Source: Microglena sp. YARC
Lineage: Eukaryota > Chlorophyta > Chlorophyceae > Chlamydomonadales > Chlamydomonadaceae
Length of the DNA stretch: 64,000 nt
NCBI GenBank assembly: GCA_022414725.1
Contig: CM039463.1
Coordinates: forward strand, 85,733,711 to 85,797,710
Direction: 5' to 3'
A program made the position numbers and the translations under genes. Numbering within the stretch: position 1 is the stretch's first letter; each line of letters begins with the position of its first letter. The notes under the pieces were generated by a model, which saw only the letters and a list, made by a program, of their open reading frames with translations, ran no database searches and was not told the DNA's origin. Shown here piece after piece: positions 10,134 through 21,479 of the stretch.

Positions 10134-10190
10134 TTTGAGAACGCCTGGTAGGGCGCGGTATTAAGGGAGCCCCGTCTTACGGCGGTGATT
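10134..10190 (-). mobile_element. Truncated tRNA-derived SINE
   Basis: 'AACGCCTGGTAGGGCGCGGT' and 'GGAGCCCCGTCTTACGGCGG' match the reverse complement of the SINE 3' part. 10190-10580 shows no feature beyond a poly-C run near 10537. Confidence 0.5.
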
Positions 10191-10648
10191 GGTTACATGA
10201 ATATGATAGTAGATTTGGGTCAAGAATGGCCTCCCTAGTTCCGAACTCCCTACAACAAACGTCCCGTCCAGCCGTCATCAGACTCTCCAGCCTGTACACT
10301 GCCCGTGGACAGATAAAGAATCATATACCTGTTGCCTAGGAACTTGTCGATGCTGCCAGATACTCAGCTGTACCGCGGAGGCTACATGCGCTTCACACCG
10401 TACGTAGTCCTCTTTTTGAAAGGATTGGGGATCCGTGAGGACAACGGAGCGGGACCTGTCAAATTGTCGCCCCACATTTATTTCGAGAAAAGTAGATGTA
10501 GTAGATAGCGAATCCAACTTATTTTAAAGGTCGCTCCCCCCCCCACACCCCTTTGGCGAGAAACTTTGTTTAACGCTCTCCGTTGCTTGCCCACACTCTT
10601 TCTCTGATTCTCTATCCCCCCTTTTGTGCCCCAAGACCGCTCCACAAC

Positions 10649-13117
10649 ATGCACATCGCTTCTGTACTTGATGGCAACGAGGGATTTTGCATTGGTCTGG
10701 CAGCCATGCTGCAATCTTTGATCAATGTCTGGAAAGAAACCACCCTGGTTACAAACGACCAGACTGGAGCTACGCACTATGTGCATGTCATAGACGCAGG
10801 CATAGGCCCCACCTCTAGGCGTCAGCTTTCTGACATCGTGTACGCTGCCAACGTTACTATTGCTCCAGCCAACCCCGATGATACACCAGCAGAGCATTAC
10901 GCATCACGACTCTCAGGTTCGTAATTGGATAACTGGAATTAGTGTTGACAATCATGCTTGCTTGCTGCAAAATTGCCTATCTTATTTTGAGGATTAGTTG
11001 GAAGACCCCTCGAGGATTTTGTGAGGCGGGCTTGTCTTGGGTCAACAATGGCCTGTCTATGACAATGTAATGATACAGAGAAACACATCCCCTACCAACA
11101 AGACCTGAGACCTCCAAAAGTTGTTTTAAAAATCCTAGCATTTAGCAACTGGGAATTTGCAAATTTTCAGGGCGGAATCTGCCTACGTCGTAACGCCCTT
11201 GTATACGATGGCCTGTAGACGATGTAATATTAGGGGGTAGTGACTCTTCGCCTCATTGCTTAATGGATTGTACCTCGTCGCTCGTTCAGCGCAGTACATC
11301 AATGATTTTTCTTATCAAGCCCTTCCTATCAGGGATGGGCAAGTCCTTTTAGCCGATTGGTCTAACCCTGGAGGCCTGGACTGTAACATACATGTATACC
11401 CTCTTGCTCGTAGAGATGCTCGTTGAGGTGATCATAGAGATATAGTCCTGCCTAGCTAGCTTAAATGTTGGATCTGGCCGATGGGGTCGGAGTCTATCCC
11501 GCTCTAATATAATTTGTAGATGCTGTGATATGGTGGTTGACGGCACGAGAGTTGTAGAGGATGAAATGCAATTTGTGATGGAATGTCATTTGTAAGGAGA
11601 GGATTTTTTATTTTTATAAATTAGGAATCGAGCATGCTTTAGTTGTCAATGGCTATAATATGAGAATTTTAATGAATCCTCACTCATTCAGAGGATAGAA
11701 ACACCTTGTAAATAACACCTTGTAAAGAATACCTTGTACATACGCCTTATAAATAAATGTGACAAGAAACGTACTGTTCAATTCTCTGCATAGCACGAAC
11801 TCTGACCCTCCGCCATTTACAATTTATTGTGGTTCAGATCATTAGTGCTTGTTTAAAAAACTTTTAGCCTATTTGGCTACTGGACTGCATTACTGCAAAT
11901 GATATATGATACATATATAATTCCTCGCTTGCTGGTTGGCCCCTACATTACATTACATTACATTACATTACATTACATTACATTACATTACATTACATTA
12001 CATTACATTACATTACATTACATTACATTACATTACATTACATTACATTACATTACATGTTAAAGTCTACTTGACACCGCGAGGGTGTATGATACTCTGT
12101 GCTTTAAACAAAAAGGAAAAGCACCCACAAAGCAGAAGCACACAAAGCAAGCAAAATCACACAAAGCAAAAGCACCCACAAAGCACCCCTGTGCAAGAAA
12201 ACTGGCTGACCCCCTCAACCTCATGCCTCGTAATAAGGTGCATTATTGATTTATTGATTCATGTATTTATTTTATTTATTTACTTATGTATTTATTTATT
12301 TATTTATTTATGTATTTATTTATTTATTTAATTATTCATTCATTCATTCATCCATTAATTCATGTGTATAAATGCCTCGCGCCCTCACTACCTGCATATT
12401 GGGAAGGACTTACTGAATTGAACCCCAAGAAATTGTAAACAACGAGGGCCCGGAGTCCATGCTATGCAGATAATGTGACTTCAACGCACATGTAGTATAG
12501 TATGTATATTACAGTCCAGGGTTAGGCCAAATAGGCTGAAAGGACACACACATACAAATCAATCAGTAATTCACATAAAATGCCTCGTGTCCTGACTACC
12601 TGTAGGCCCCTTACCGAGCCTCTCTTTTATCCATGAAACAATCAGGATGAAATGCACTTGGGGATGGAACAGGGTTTTTCTTTTGAGCGATGTGTCGCTA
12701 TTAGCGATGAAACCCATCGCTTTCGAGATTGACCTAGCAATGAAAGCGTTTTGATCGATGCAGCTAGATCTGGCCAGCCCAGCAGACCCAGCCAGGGAAT
12801 CCAGGGGTCTGGCCTGGCCTGGGCACTCACATGCATCCGATGGAATGTCATTTGTAAAATGCCTCGTACCTTCACTGCCTGTAGGCCCCTTACCGAGCCT
12901 CTCTTTATCCCGCCCCCCGGAAGTGGTGCTGGCAGCGCCTAACGCCCCCCCCCCCCCACCCACCCACACACACACACACCCACCCACATCTACACACACA
13001 AAACACACACAAACACAAAAACCATACACACACCTCATGCCCTCACTGCATGCAGGCCTTTACTGAGCCTCTCTTTATCCCCGCTCCCCGGAAATGCTCC
13101 CGGCAGTACCCAAAAGC

Positions 13118-13159
<42 letters not shown>

Positions 13160-15143
13160 AAAACACCCACCCACCACACATCCACCCACACATCCACAGC
13201 ACATACAGAAGCTCATACACACACACACCTCGTGCCCTCACTACCTGCAGGCCCCTTACGTACGACCCTCTCTTTATTCCGCTCCCGGAAATGGTCATGG
13301 CAGTGCCTCAAAGCCTCCCCCCTCCACACACACACAACACACACACCAAATACACAAACGCAAACACACACCTCGTGCCCTCACAACCTGCAGGTCCCTT
13401 ACTGAGCCTCTCTTTCATCCCCCTCCCCGAAAATGCTCCTGGCTGTGCCCCTAAGCCTCCCTCGCACGTGAGCGGTGATGATGGCCGCCAAGCTGACCGT
13501 CGATCCCATGCTCTGATCGCCGCCTGGGCCAAGTTTGCGCTTGCCGAGCTGCTGCCGGAAGATGTGAAGCATGTTTTGTATCTGGATGCGGACACCCTTC
13601 TGCTGAAGGATCCAGTTGAAATAGTGCAGTGGGCTGAAAGGCAGCCGGATCTGAACAGTACAGAGGTGGGTGGGGTGGAGTGGGGTGGGGTGGGGTGGGG
13701 TGGGGTGGGGTGGGGTGGGGGGTGGGTGGGTGGCTGGGATGATGGATGGGATGTGGTGGGGTGGGGTGGGGTGGGGTGGGGTGGGGTGGAGTGGGGTGGG
13801 TGGGTGGGTGGTGGCTGGTGGCAAGTGTGCACCCACTGCACCCACCACCCACCCACTATAACCATCACCCACCCACTACACCTACTACACCCACCACTAC
13901 ACCCACTAAACCCACTACGACCACTTCAACCACCACCCATTCATGACAACCACCACCCACCCACAACACCCACTACACCCACTACGCCCACCACCCCACC
14001 CACTACACCCACCACCCACCCACCACTACACCCACTACACCCACCACTACAACCACTACACCACTACACCCACCACCCACCCACTACACCCACTACACCC
14101 ACCACTACAAATACTCCACCCACAACCACCCGCTTCACCTACTTAACCACTACGCCACCACTTCACCACTACACCCACCACATCCACCACTCACCACTCC
14201 ACCCAATTCACCCACCCACTCCACCACCACACCCACCACTCACCCACTCCACCCAATTCACCCACCCACTACACCCACCACACCCACCACTCACCCACTC
14301 CACCCACCACTCCACCCTATTCACCCACCCACTACACCCACCACCCACCACTACCCCCACTCCACCTGCCACCCACCCACTGCACCCACCACCCACCCAC
14401 TGCACCCACCACCCCCACCCACTACACCCCACCCACCCACCCACCATCCACACACCCACCACTCCTCCCACTCCACCCACCCACTCCATCCACCACCCAC
14501 CCACTAAACCAGGGTGCCCTGTTGGACGCAGTTGTGGATTTTGGCCACCTTCAAGGCCACGAGTCACTGCTGGCACTCGGATGGCCTGCCAACGGTTCAT
14601 GCCACTACTTCAATGCGTGGCTACTGGCTGCTGGCAAGTGTGCACCCACTGCACCCACTACACCCCACCCCACCCAATTCACCCACTACAACCACCACCC
14701 ACCCACCCCACACCCACTACCCCCCCACCCCCCCACACCCACCAACTACACCCACCACCCACTGCACCCACCACCCACCACTCCACCACTCCACCCACCA
14801 CCCACCCATCCACTACACCCACCACTCCACCCACTCCACCCATACCTCCACTCCACCCACCACCCACCCACTACACCAGGGTGCCCTGTTGGCCGCGGTT
14901 GTGGATTTTGGCCACCCTCACGCCCACGAGTCACTGCTGACACTCGGATGGCCGGCGGACGGTTCATGCCGCTACTTTAATGCGGGCGTGCTGTTGCTGA
15001 ACCTCGTGGCCTGGCGCGCCCATGCTGCAAGCCTGCACCATCTTCTGCAATGCATGATGGAAGGGTCTTGCATGGAGATGTCAGCTGGTGCTGGTGGCAT
15101 GGAGATGTCAAGGCAGGCGCCCGCAAGGGTGCAGCCTGATGCA

Positions 15144-15176
<33 letters not shown>

Positions 15177-18100
15177 ATTATCGATGGTGGTACTGGTGGC
15201 ATGGAAAATTCAAGGCAGGCGCCCACATGGATGCAGTCTGCTGCAGCTGCTGCTGGAGCTGCTGCCGGTGCTGCTGCTGCTGCTGCTGCTACTGGACCTG
15301 CTGCCGGTGCTGCTGCTGCTGCTGCTGGTGTTGGTGATGCTGCTGCTACTAGAGCTTCTGCTGGTGCTGCTGCTGCTGGTGTGGGTGCTGCTGCTGCTAC
15401 TGGACCTGCTGCTCCTGCTGGTGTTGGTGATGCTGCTGCTACTGGACCTGCTGCCGGTGCTGCTGCTGGTGTCAGTGCTGCTGCTTCTAATAGAGCTGCT
15501 GCTGGTGCTGCTTCTGCTGGTGTGGGTGCTGCTGCTGCTACTGGACCTGCTGCCAGTGCTGCTGCTGCTGCTGCTGCTGCTGGGTGGGATCAGCCAGCCC
15601 TAGATGCACTAGGTGATCTAGCGTCAGCCCTTCATGGACGTCTGCACTTTGGTGACCAGGATGCCCTTAATCTCCTGTGCAGAGCTTCGGGGGGCTGGCT
15701 GGAAATGGACAAGAAGTGGAATGTGCAGGTAAGGGTCTATACGTAAATACATAGTACACCCTATTATAAGGCATGAGGTTGAGGGCTAGCATAGGGAGGC
15801 TGGCTGCAAATGGAAACAAGGTGGAATGTGCAGGCAAGGGTCTATACATAAATACATAGTGCACCTCATTACAAGGCATGAGGTTGAGGGCTAGCATAGG
15901 GAGGCTGGCTGGAAGTGGAAACAAGGTGAAAATGCCACCACCATCACCACCACCACCACCACCTCCTCCTCCTCCTCAAAAATGCTAAAACTGACTGTCT
16001 GCGCATTGTTTGTTTGCAGGGTATCGGCAGCTATCTGCGCGATCGCGTCTTTCCCTCTGGCCCCCTCTGTCCAGCCTTGTTCACCTCAGACGAAGCAGAG
16101 TTGCTTGAACGGGATCCAAGCCTGGTGCATTTCACCGGCACAGACATTGTTACGCCAACGCAGCTGCTCAACCCATACATTCCTCTGTGCAGCAAGCCGT
16201 GGGCGGCTGTGTGCCGTTCGCCATACAGAGTGCAATTTTGTGCAGCTCTTGATGCGACACCATGGGCAGGTTGGAGGCCGGAGTATGGTGCACTGGAACG
16301 CGCTGCTGCTGAGGAGCTGGAGGGCTTGGCAGACAACTTACAGGTTGGGTTGGGTTGTGTATGTATATACATGTATACAATGTGTTGCATATGTATTATT
16401 GTTGGGTTGTATATGTATATACATGTATACAATGTGTTGCATATGTATTATTGTTGGGTTGTATATGTATTATTGTTGGGTTGTATATGTATATGTATGT
16501 ATACAATGTGTTGTATATATATGATTGTTGGGTTGTATATTTATATACATTTATACAATGCGTTGTACATATATTATTGCTAGGTTGTATATGTATATAT
16601 ATGTATTCAATGCGTTGTATATATATTATTGTTGGCTTGTATATGTATATATATGTATACAATGTGTTGTACATTTTATATTGGTATGCATTACACATTT
16701 TTACAGCGTACATTTTATATTGGTATGCATTACACATTTTTACAGTGTACATTTTATATTGGTATGCATTATACATTCGTAGACCGACTGTGAGAACACT
16801 ACGGACTGAAAATACATATATATATATATATATATGAGAGAGTGGGGTAATCGACCGTCTACTAGGTTTGGGATGCATTTACAAAGGCCAAAACATGTTT
16901 AATAATGTATGATAGTAACACAAACTCAGGGCCTGCGTCGGTAAAACGATTGTTTGGGGTTCAGTTCATCAGTGCTTTTTCTGTTTAGCCCCTCCTGGTA
17001 GATATCATGGTTGGGAAAGTCCCTTTAGCCTATTTGGCTACCTCTGGACTGTAACAATACGCAAACAGGCTAAGACTTGTTATATTGACCAAGCAAAATA
17101 GGTTTTTTTGGTTGGTCAATAGATTAGAAAGTTCTCAATAAAGTCCAACTTTCAAAATATTGTTTGAATTCAAATTGAGGGCATAGCACTGGCTATTGTC
17201 CAAAGCGCTCAAATTCAAAATATTCGAATTCAAATATTGTTTGAATTGAAGGCATAGCACTTGCTTTTGTCCAAGGTGCTCAAATTCAAAGTATTCAAAG
17301 CCCCAATATTGTTTGAATTGACAGCATAGCACTGGCTATTTTCCAAGGCGCTCAAATTCAAAATATTCAAATTCAAAATATGTTTTGAATTGAGGGCATA
17401 GCACTGGCTATTGTCCAAGGCGCTCAAATTTGATATTTTCAGCAGTGCGAGGCAACTATCCGCCTGCCTGGAAACCCTGATTAAAAACCTGAGGAGGCTT
17501 CCTTGGAGGCCAGTGTTTTTTATTTTAGATTTCTCTAGGCAAGGTTGTGTACCTGGGTGGGCTACTCAAGCCTGATTTCAGAAATCTTAAGGAGCCCACC
17601 GGCTTTTGCAGTGTGTGCACAAAGCACCACCCCTGTATAGTTAGGCCCGGGGGGGGGGGGGGCAGATTTAGGGGGGTCTTAGGGAAAACTGTGTAAAACA
17701 AACTGATTGAGGCATCCCCAATCAAGGCTGGCCTAGCTTTGGTTGGCCCAGCCTTGGTAGGCCTTCTGCTATCCAGGCCTGCCTATCTCCTTGTACCCCC
17801 TCTCAGCCCCCCAAGCTGCCCCCTTCGCCTCCTTATCAGCTGATACAGCTGCGCAAGTACATCTATGCCAGTACATCTGCGCCAGTACAGCTATACCAGT
17901 ACAGCTATGCCAGTACAGCTGTCCCAGTACATCTATGCCAGTACAGCTGTGCCAGTACAGCTATGCCAGTACAGCTGTCCTAGTACAGCTGGGCCAGTAC
18001 AGCTATGCCCGTGCAGCTATGCCAGTACAGCTGTGCCAGTACAGCTATGCCAGTACAGCTATGCCAGTACAGCTATGCCAGTACCACTGTGCCAGTACAG

Positions 18101-21100
18101 CTATGCCAGGACAGCTATGCCAGTACCGCTGTGCCACTACAGCTATGCCAGTACAGCTATGCCAGTACAGCTATGCCAGTACAGCTATGCTCGTACAGCT
18201 ATGCCAGTACAGCTATGCCAGTACAGCTATGCCAGTACAGCTATGCCAGTACAGCTGTGCCAGTACAGCTGTGCCAGTACAGCTATGCCAGTACAGCTGT
18301 CCCAGTTCAGCTATGCCAGTGCAGCTATGCCAGTACAGCTGTGCCAGTACAGCTATGCCAGTACAGCCATGCCTGTACAGCTATGCCAGTACAGCTATGC
18401 CAGTACAGCTATGCCAGTACAGCTATGCCAGTACAGCTATGCCAGTACAGCTGTGCCAGCAAACCTATGCCAGTACAGCTGTGCCAGTACAGCTATGCCA
18501 GTACAGCTATGCCAGTACAGCTATGCCAGTACAGCTATGCCAGTACAGCTATGCCAGTACAGCTATGCCAGTACAGCTGTCCCAGTACTGCTGTGCCAGT
18601 ACAGCTATGCCAATACAGCCGTGCTAGTACAGCTATGCCAGTACAGCTATGCCAGTACAGCTATGCCAGTACAGCTATGCCAGTACAGCTATGCCAGTAC
18701 AGCCATGCCAGTACAGCTGTGCCAGTACAGCTATGCCAATATATGATAGCTGTGCCATTACAGCTGTGCCAGTACAGCAATTTCATCTGTTAGACAATTG
18801 AGTATGGCGGCGTGCTATAGCTCGACAAAAGCGTAACTCCGTAAAGGGCCCCCCAGCGGTCCCCCCAAGCAGATGACAATCGAGTATGGTGACATAGTAT
18901 AGCTCGACAAAAGCATGACTCCGTAATGGGCTCCCCAGCGGTTCCCCCTTGGCAGATGACAATCGAGTATGGCGGCATGGAATAGCTTGGCAGTAACCTT
19001 TAGCTGCAAATATTCAGGTGGTAGTTTCAACTCTGCCACAATTGCTGGCCCAAGGATCAAGGCACTTCGAATCTGCACAGCTGAAATTTTCAAATTCGGA
19101 ATCCCAGCTGCTCGTGCGTGCCAAGCAGCATGGTGCGTAGGAAGGAAATGCCCCTCCTGTCTGTCATGCTCAAAATGTACATGTTGCTCGACATTGGACT
19201 GCGAGAGTCGATGAGTAGATTTGCATCTGCACCCCCTATATGTATATATATGTACCATTTGCCCTTGAAGTAATGGCAAAAACAAGTCTTGGCAAATCCG
19301 TTTCCCCCCCTATATATATTATGTATACACACATACAAACACATATACATGCATCTGCTTCCCCGATACGTATACTGTGTATACATGTATCCCTTTCTTT
19401 ACTGATCCTGCAAAACCCATTTACAGGCCACGGACTTGGGTGGCGGACGGTTCCAGGCAGCAGACTTCCTGGTTCATGTTGCACAGCACTTGCAGCACCG
19501 TGCTGATGCACTTGCTGGTGCTGGTGCTGGTGTGGGGGGTGCTGCCACAGACGGGGCATCTATCACAGAGGAGGTGCCTCTTGAATCCAAGGAGGAGGGG
19601 GGCATGCCCAGCCAGGAGGTGGCCAAGGCAGAAGAGGGGCATGGTCTATCCGATGAAGAAAGGGGTAGAACCCTCAACAGCTCTATTGCAGGTGGGGTAG
19701 GCAGGATCGATAAAAAGGCTAAAGTGTGCGCAGTACAGGAAAAGACTTTGGCAAATCGATCGGGAAAAAACCCTTTTGCCGAACATTTGCAATGAAGTGT
19801 TGTACATCGGCACCAAAAGAAGATTTTCCAAATGCTGCATTAACACGCCATATATTTGTCCACACTGGCTGTGCACATACAGAATGGCCATACAGGTGGC
19901 TCATAGATGCAAATATGCACCCAGATACAAGTTCAGAAATCACAATAAAAATACAATCTCCCCTGGCGAAATTTAGGCAGTTCCCCCCCCCATATGCATA
20001 CTATACCCTACACACACATATGCTTTGAAGCTGATGCTGATGCTGATGCTGCTAATGACGGTATTGATGCCGATGATGATGATGATGCTGCTGATGATGA
20101 TGATGCTGATGCTGATGATTTCGATGACAACGACAAAGACGCTGATGGCAATGACGATATCGATGATTGCGGCGTCAACGATGACGATGAAAAAAACGTC
20201 GACGACGACGACGGCGACGATACTGCTGCTGCTGTTGCTGCTGCTGATGATGATGACATTTATCCTGATGCCCTAGTGGACTCCAAATGTGCTCACGGCT
20301 TGACGGTGGACTGCATCATGCCACACCTGCTACCTGGAGGCCCTGCCAGCCGACCGCTGCGCATGATGGAGATTGGATGCTGGGAGGGGCGTGCGAGCTG
20401 CTTCCTGCTGCTGCGCCTGGGGGGCCATGCAGGTAGGGGGGGCATGCGCCTGGGGGGCCATGCAGGTAGGGGGACATGCGCCTGGGGGGGCATGCAGGTT
20501 GGGGGCAATGCGCCTTGGGGGCCATGCAGGTAGGGGGGCTGGGGAGCCATGCAGGTATGGGGGAGCCGATGAGACAGAACTAGACCAAGGGACATATCAA
20601 AAAGACACACTCGAGATGTCAAGATAGACTAGTAGCAGGCTATCCTGCTACACTCCCCCCTCCTTTGAAAGGGAAGCGTCCTCAATTCCAGGACATATTG
20701 TAAACACATACTTGAGATGTCAAGTTAGACTAGTAGCAGGCTATCCAGCTACAGCTGGTCAGCACTGAGCTGGCCAGCACTTCTTTTTCTAAACCACCAA
20801 AACCGCCTAAACCTAATCAACTAAACCCTTAACCACCTAAACCCTCAAACACCTCAAACTAAACCACCTAAACCGAAGTGCTGACCAGCTTCCCCCTGCT
20901 GACCATGCAGACTCGCACCTTGTGTGCGTCGACCCCTTTGAGCGCCTGTACCCCCAGTTTGTCAAGAACCGGCTGGCGTGGATGGACAATGTTGGTGCAG
21001 CATTGACTCAGCGCCGCCCTGGCATGGCCACGGCGCCTGCTGTCGATGTCAAAGCCACTGGGGCAGGTGTGGTGCAGGGCAGCGAGGACGGCCCCTCTGC

Positions 21101-21479
21101 CCCTGTCTCCTCCGCACCCTTGGGCCTGCAGCTTGGGGATAGCATTGAGCTGGGCGGGGGAGTAGTGCTGCTGCTGCAGTTGTCAACAAAGCGTGCGCTG
21201 CCTCTGCTACTGGCTGATGGGCAGACGGGAACATTTGACCTCGTATAAGTGGACGGCTCCCACCTGCGTGCAGATGTGCTCTTCGACGGAGTGCTGGCCT
21301 TCGAGTTGCTTGCCGTGGGAGGGGTCCTCGTATTCGACGACTACGATTGGGATCGGTACCTGGACAATACTGCTTGCCATCCTGGAGAGGCTGTTGATGC
21401 ACTGATCAAAACGCATGGGGCAAAGCTGAAGCTGCTGCACAAAGGCCACCAACTCATGCTGCAGAAAGTGGAGGAGTGA
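10649..21479 (+). CDS. GT8-type glycosyltransferase fused to a SAM-dependent methyltransferase
   Basis: Seven exons: 10649-10916, 13394-13665, 14880-15728, 16020-16343, 19427-19691, 20031-20432 and 20911-21479. All junctions are GT-AG and phase-consistent, giving 982 residues with one in-frame TAA at codon 906. Residues 1-571 are GT8-like: MHIASVLDGNEGF at the start, LYLDADTLLLKDP with metal-binding DAD at 154-156, YFNAGVLLLNL at 212-222, DQDALN at 439-444, HFTG at 500-503 and KPW at 522-524. An alanine-rich stretch (~243-425) interrupts the GT domain. Residues 661-735 are Asp/Ala-rich. A class I methyltransferase follows: EIGCWEG (773-779, SAM-binding loop), CVDPF, then VDGSH and VFDDYDW. 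A bifunctional enzyme is inferred; two adjacent genes misjoined remain possible. The ATG at 10649 was chosen as the conserved GT8 start; an in-frame ATG at 10583 would add 22 residues. No signal peptide is evident. Confidence 0.65.
10917..12590 (+). other. Intron 1 of the GT8-MT gene: repeat-rich
   Basis: No exon seen. It contains partial ATAC-tail SINE copies on + (about 11320-11395 and 11820-11895), a nearly pure (ATTAC)n array at 11947-12056, (TTTA)n at 12245-12345, and a broken ATAC-tail SINE on - at about 12405-12545. 'ATGCCTCGTAATAAGGTGCA' near 12222 belongs to a short dispersed motif also found at 8010, 15760 and 15870. Confidence 0.6.
12590..13393 (+). repeat. Acceptor-side ladder of GT8-MT exon 2
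   Basis: Copies of 'CCTGCAG|GCCCCTTAC.GAGCC' plus 'TCTCTTTATCCCGCTCCCCG' have exon starts at 12606, 12885, 13055 and 13251. The real exon starts at 13394. Units expand through C runs (up to about 35 C near 13122-13157) and CACACA filler, and each is preceded by 'CTCGTGCCCTCACTACCTGC'. Only the last leads into the DAD-motif exon. Confidence 0.85.
13666..14879 (+). repeat. Intron 2: GGGTG then CACCC arrays, plus one long exon-3 copy
   Basis: GGGTG-rich DNA (13666-13820) is followed by about 1 kb of CCACCCA/CACTACACC repeats, so the intron could fold back on itself. A 106-nt copy of the exon 3 start (14513-14618), with its own AG, is nearly collinear with the exon up to YFNA and then breaks. 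It ends in 'GCTGGCAAGTGTGCACCCAC', which also occurs near 13819. Long Pro/Thr/His ORFs here are repeat artefacts. Confidence 0.8.
15138..15588 (+). repeat. Coding GCT/GCTGGT array (alanine-rich insertion inside GT8)
   Basis: GCTGCTGCT runs with 'GGTGTTGGTGATGCTGCT'-type higher-order repeats stay in frame in exon 3. They encode AAAAA, GAAAG, GVGDAAATGPAA and similar. They lie between the YFNAGVLLLNL block and the DQDALN block, that is, inside the catalytic domain. The frame is open throughout. Confidence 0.8.
15729..15940 (+). repeat. Donor-side ladder of GT8-MT exon 3
   Basis: The exon end 'GGGGCTGGCTGGAAATGGA' through 'TGGAATGTGCAG|gtaagg' recurs at about 15797 and 15900. Donors have mutated (gcaagg, then lost). 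The period is about 105 bp, each unit carrying 'ATTATAAGGCATGAGGTTGA'. Confidence 0.85.
16344..17860 (+). other. Intron 4, first part: TGTATA repeats, SINE, AT tandem repeat
   Basis: 16344-16780 is a (GTATATGTATACA)-type array with units containing 'TTGTTGGGTTGTATATGTAT'. An ATAC-tail SINE on + lies at 16910-17062. 17150-17425 holds about four ~80-bp units containing 'TAGCACTGGCTATTGTCCAA'. No exon was found. Confidence 0.6.
16910..17062 (+). mobile_element. SINE-like element of the ATAC-tail family
   Basis: 'GGTAAAACGATTGTTTGGGG', 'TTCAGTTCATCAGTGC' and 'GCCTATTTGGCTACCTCTGG' match the copy at 50365. The tail here is short (ACAATACG). Confidence 0.65.
17860..18780. repeat. 14-bp minisatellite (AGTACAGCTATGCC)n
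   Basis: About 65 tandem copies of the 14-mer with C/T variants, in intron 4 of the GT8-MT gene. Because 14 is not divisible by three, all three + frames are open and encode the same cyclic peptide MPVQLCQYSYASTA. The three long ORFs are therefore one artefact. Confidence 0.9.
18790..18990. repeat. Tandem repeat of ~85 bp, about two and a half units
   Basis: 'GACAATCGAGTATGG.G.CAT' plus 'AGCTCGACAAAAGC' and 'CCCCAGCGGT.CCCCC' recur at 18795, 18875 and 18958. Non-coding. 19000-19426 contains TATATG runs and nothing recognised. Confidence 0.75.
20433..20560 (+). repeat. Donor-side ladder of GT8-MT exon 6
   Basis: The exon 6 end 'CGCCTGGGGGGCCATGCAG|g' with gtaggg is repeated four to five times at ~25-33-bp spacing. 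This is the shortest-period ladder in the window. Each copy offers a CAG|GTAGG donor. 20600-20910 holds a two-unit repeat ('GTCAAGATAGACTAGTAGCA') and AAACC-rich sequence. Confidence 0.8.

Noticed and set aside
14513..14618. Additional GT8 exon
   Set aside because: A copy of the exon 3 start lacking the rest of the block and a proper donor; using it with the real exon would duplicate the domain segment.
13291..14940. 549-codon and neighbouring Pro/Thr/His-rich ORFs
   Set aside because: Only the part at 13394-13665 is a real exon. The rest is CACCC repeat read through an intron.
17791..18793. Three long overlapping Gln/Tyr/Cys-rich ORFs
   Set aside because: One 14-bp satellite read in three frames; no start context, splice or homology support.
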